From assembly GCF_900187295.1 (NCBI RefSeq), contig NZ_LT906473.1, positions 2,232,001 through 2,296,000 on the forward strand: a stretch of DNA of 64,000 bases. The letters run 5' to 3'. The notes beneath the pieces were generated by a model. It saw nothing but the letters and a program-made list of their open reading frames with translations. It was not told where the DNA came from and ran no database searches. Source of the DNA: Corynebacterium cystitidis (GTDB lineage: Bacteria > Actinomycetota > Actinomycetes > Mycobacteriales > Mycobacteriaceae). Positions 62,382 to 64,000 of the stretch are shown here, one piece after another. The translations under genes and the position numbers were made by a program. The stretch's first letter is position 1. Every line of letters starts with the position of its first letter.

Positions 62382-62873
62382 ATGGCAAACCGTAGCGAAA
62401 ACACCGTAACTATTAACCACCCAGCGCAGAAGGTCCACGAGGCGTACACCAACGCTGACTACTGGGCCTACATCGCTGAGAATCTGTCACCTGAACCGGG
62501 CGAGCTGAATGACTTTAGCAACAACTCCGCCACCCTCTTCGAGGTCCTGCCGCTAGACGTCCTGCCTGAGGCAGTGCGCGCCATGGTCTCCCAGGCACTG
62601 AAACTCAAGCGCGTGGTCACCGTCGGCGAGCTCAACGGCGAAAGCGCAGACCTGTCCTACACCGGCGATGTCAAGGGCACTCCTGTGGACATGAAGGGTG
62701 ACATCAAGCTCACCGGCGACGGCGACGTGACCACCCTGGCCTACGACAATGAGGTGACCGTGGACATTCCGTTCATGGGCCCAGCTATCGAGCCAAAAGT
62801 TGGCGAAGCGCTGGCTGAGATCTTCACCAACGAAGGCAAGCTCACCGAGACCTGGATCTCCGAAAACCTCTAA
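62382..62873 (+). CDS. DUF2505 family protein
   Basis: Protein of 163 residues with a START/polyketide-cyclase-like pattern (NRSENTVTINHPAQKVHEAY at the N-terminus, then alternating strands, and a C-terminal long helix GPAIEPKVGEALAEIFTNEG). DUF2505 proteins are common in Corynebacteriales near murB; the function is unknown, possibly lipid or hydrophobic-ligand binding. It is divergent from murB, with 24 bases between the starts, so the two promoters overlap the coding ends. Confidence 0.85.
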   Translation: MANRSENTVTINHPAQKVHEAYTNADYWAYIAENLSPEPGELNDFSNNSATLFEVLPLDVLPEAVRAMVSQALKLKRVVTVGELNGESADLSYTGDVKGTPVDMKGDIKLTGDGDVTTLAYDNEVTVDIPFMGPAIEPKVGEALAEIFTNEGKLTETWISENL

Positions 62874-62890
62874 GCTGCTCTTTTCTACCG

Positions 62891-63703
62891 ATGGCCGACC
62901 ACGCCCACAATTTGCGTGCACCCACTGGTGCCGGGGATGGTCGGCCTTTTGGCGTTATTACCCGGGGCACAACTGGGTTCAACCGTCTGCGCCGTTCCGA
63001 CCGGTGGTCGTTCTACCACCCCCAGATTTCCGCTCTTCTGCGTGGCACGCCAGCCCCGCTTGCGGTGGACGTGGGCTACGGAGCGAGCTTTACGACGACT
63101 GTCGAGTGGGCACGCTGGTTAAGAAAGCTCAACCCCACAGTAGAGGTGGTGGGACTTGAGATCGACCCGGAACGCGTACTTCCACCGCGTGACGGGGTGC
63201 GTTTTGAGCTTGGCGGCTTCGAGCTGGCCGGCTACCGGCCCCACTACGTGCGCGCTTTTAACGTGCTACGCCAGTACGACGTGGACCAAGTCGATATGGT
63301 GTGGGCCGAAGTGTGCTCTCGCCTGGCACCTGGTGGTTTATTTTTGGAGGGCACGTGCGATGAGATTGGGCGACGCGCCGCCTGGATACTTCTTAACGCT
63401 GCTGGTCCTCGCTCATTGACATTGGCGTGGGCTCCGTTCGCTGTGGACCGCCCCAGTGATGTGGCCGAGCGCCTGCCCAAAAAGCTCATCCATTTGAATC
63501 GGCCCGGCGAGAAGATTTTCGATCTGTTGCAGGCTGCCGATAAGGCGTGGGACCGTGCTGCAGGCTGGGAATCGTATGGGCCACGCGTTCGTTGGAGGCA
63601 GGCGCGGAAGCTACTCACCGCTGAAGGAATCCCGCTTCTTCCCCAGAGGCGTGCGATTCGCGATAATATTTTGTCTGTTGATTGGGCATTCGTAGCCCCG
63701 TGA
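62891..63703 (+). CDS. SAM-dependent methyltransferase-like protein
   Basis: Protein of 270 residues with a class I SAM-binding fold: motif I AVDVGYGASFTTTVEWA, acidic motif VVGLEIDPERVLP, and QVDMVWAEVCSRLAPGGLFL as the post-I/II region. It starts 17 bases after the DUF2505 stop and is probably co-transcribed with it. The substrate is unknown. No ribosome-binding site is evident at the ATG. Confidence 0.8.
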   Translation: MADHAHNLRAPTGAGDGRPFGVITRGTTGFNRLRRSDRWSFYHPQISALLRGTPAPLAVDVGYGASFTTTVEWARWLRKLNPTVEVVGLEIDPERVLPPRDGVRFELGGFELAGYRPHYVRAFNVLRQYDVDQVDMVWAEVCSRLAPGGLFLEGTCDEIGRRAAWILLNAAGPRSLTLAWAPFAVDRPSDVAERLPKKLIHLNRPGEKIFDLLQAADKAWDRAAGWESYGPRVRWRQARKLLTAEGIPLLPQRRAIRDNILSVDWAFVAP

Positions 63704-63784
63704 CTGTGGTGCCTACCCTCAGCTACCCCCTTTGAATAACCATTACTATTGGCGCATGATGTGCCTTTGGGAGACAATGAACCA

Positions 63785-64000
63785 ATGAGTAAATCGTCGA
63801 CTTCCACCGTCTGGAAAGTAATTCTTGCAGTTTTGGTGGGCATCCTGATCCTCGTCCTTGTCGTAGAGATTGGGCTCCGCTGGTTCATCTCTAGCCAGTT
63901 GCGCTCCCAATTCGAAGAAGCAGCGCCAGACACTGCAGTGGTCCAGGAGGAACCGACGGTGTCTTTCGGCCCCTACCCGCTGGTGGTTAGCCCGCTGATG
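63785..64000 (+). CDS. DUF2993/LmeA-like protein, 3' end outside window
   Basis: The first 72 residues are present: a membrane anchor (VWKVILAVLVGILILVLVVE) followed by IGLRWFISSQLRSQFEE and VSFGPYPLVVSPL. This start matches DUF2993 proteins such as mycobacterial LmeA, involved in lipomannan elongation. GGGAGA stands before the ATG. The frame is open to the window edge. Confidence 0.75.
   Translation, partial: MSKSSTSTVWKVILAVLVGILILVLVVEIGLRWFISSQLRSQFEEAAPDTAVVQEEPTVSFGPYPLVVSPLM

Overview
The window is chromosomal DNA of a Corynebacterium-type actinobacterium. The evidence is gene content: a single-chain type I fatty acid synthase of about 3,090 residues, a secreted mycolyltransferase-like esterase, mycothiol glycosyltransferase MshA, a SenX3-RegX3 pair next to phosphoglycerate mutase, and an LmeA/DUF2993-type protein. 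Many starts are GTG or TTG, and several promoters sit directly on the start codon. No rRNA, tRNA or CRISPR array was seen.

Layout. 1-5006 (all minus strand): a partial unknown gene, then mshA, gpmA, senX3 and regX3 in transcription order. 5093-8676: two tandem paralogous acyl-CoA ligases. 8733-9867: a small membrane protein and a Roadblock-like protein. 10189-12453: a compact operon (Cys-rich peptide, CoA-disulfide reductase with rhodanese domain, CsoR/CstR repressor) behind a promoter carrying an ATACCCC/GGGGTAT operator; this reads as a reactive-sulfur response unit. 12501-24485: a helical-repeat-like protein divergent from fas. The fas promoter and the second acyl-CoA ligase share a TGAG-N6-CTCA palindrome, which suggests joint lipid control.

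24486-37105 is a mosaic island at the 3' end of fas. The fas 3' end and its terminator recur at 29791-30052, and a 25-bp piece recurs at 36962-36986. The first repeat is split by an IS1634-like remnant, itself split by an IS3-family element. A second IS3 copy near the right end is split by an IS256-family element. The target duplications fit this order of insertion. The cargo is (i) a secreted trypsin-like protease divergent from a secreted LGFP-repeat protein with an unrecognised C-terminal domain and an overlapping small acidic gene, which looks like a toxin-immunity pair, and (ii) a minus-strand cluster with a frameshifted secreted Cys-containing peptide, an ABC ATPase and two membrane proteins, which resembles a bacteriocin or export/immunity locus.

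37106-50931: an AAA/DUF4143 ATPase with three 23-bp-spaced upstream repeats, the mycolyltransferase-like protein, a peptide/metal-type ABC transporter (two ATPases, lipoprotein, fused double permease), a membrane protein lying between two ends of a decayed IS630 element, an MFS transporter, a large membrane protein, a Fic protein, and the ATPase of a maltose/trehalose-type importer.

50932-56660 is a second accessory block: a complete IS630 element, an IS5-like remnant, an MFS drug-type exporter with its TetR repressor and matching operators, and a broken HTH gene. It lies between the sugar ATPase and the rest of that importer (57813-61129). The window ends with ordinary genes: a TSUP permease (just before the importer), murB, a DUF2505 protein, a methyltransferase and a partial DUF2993 gene.
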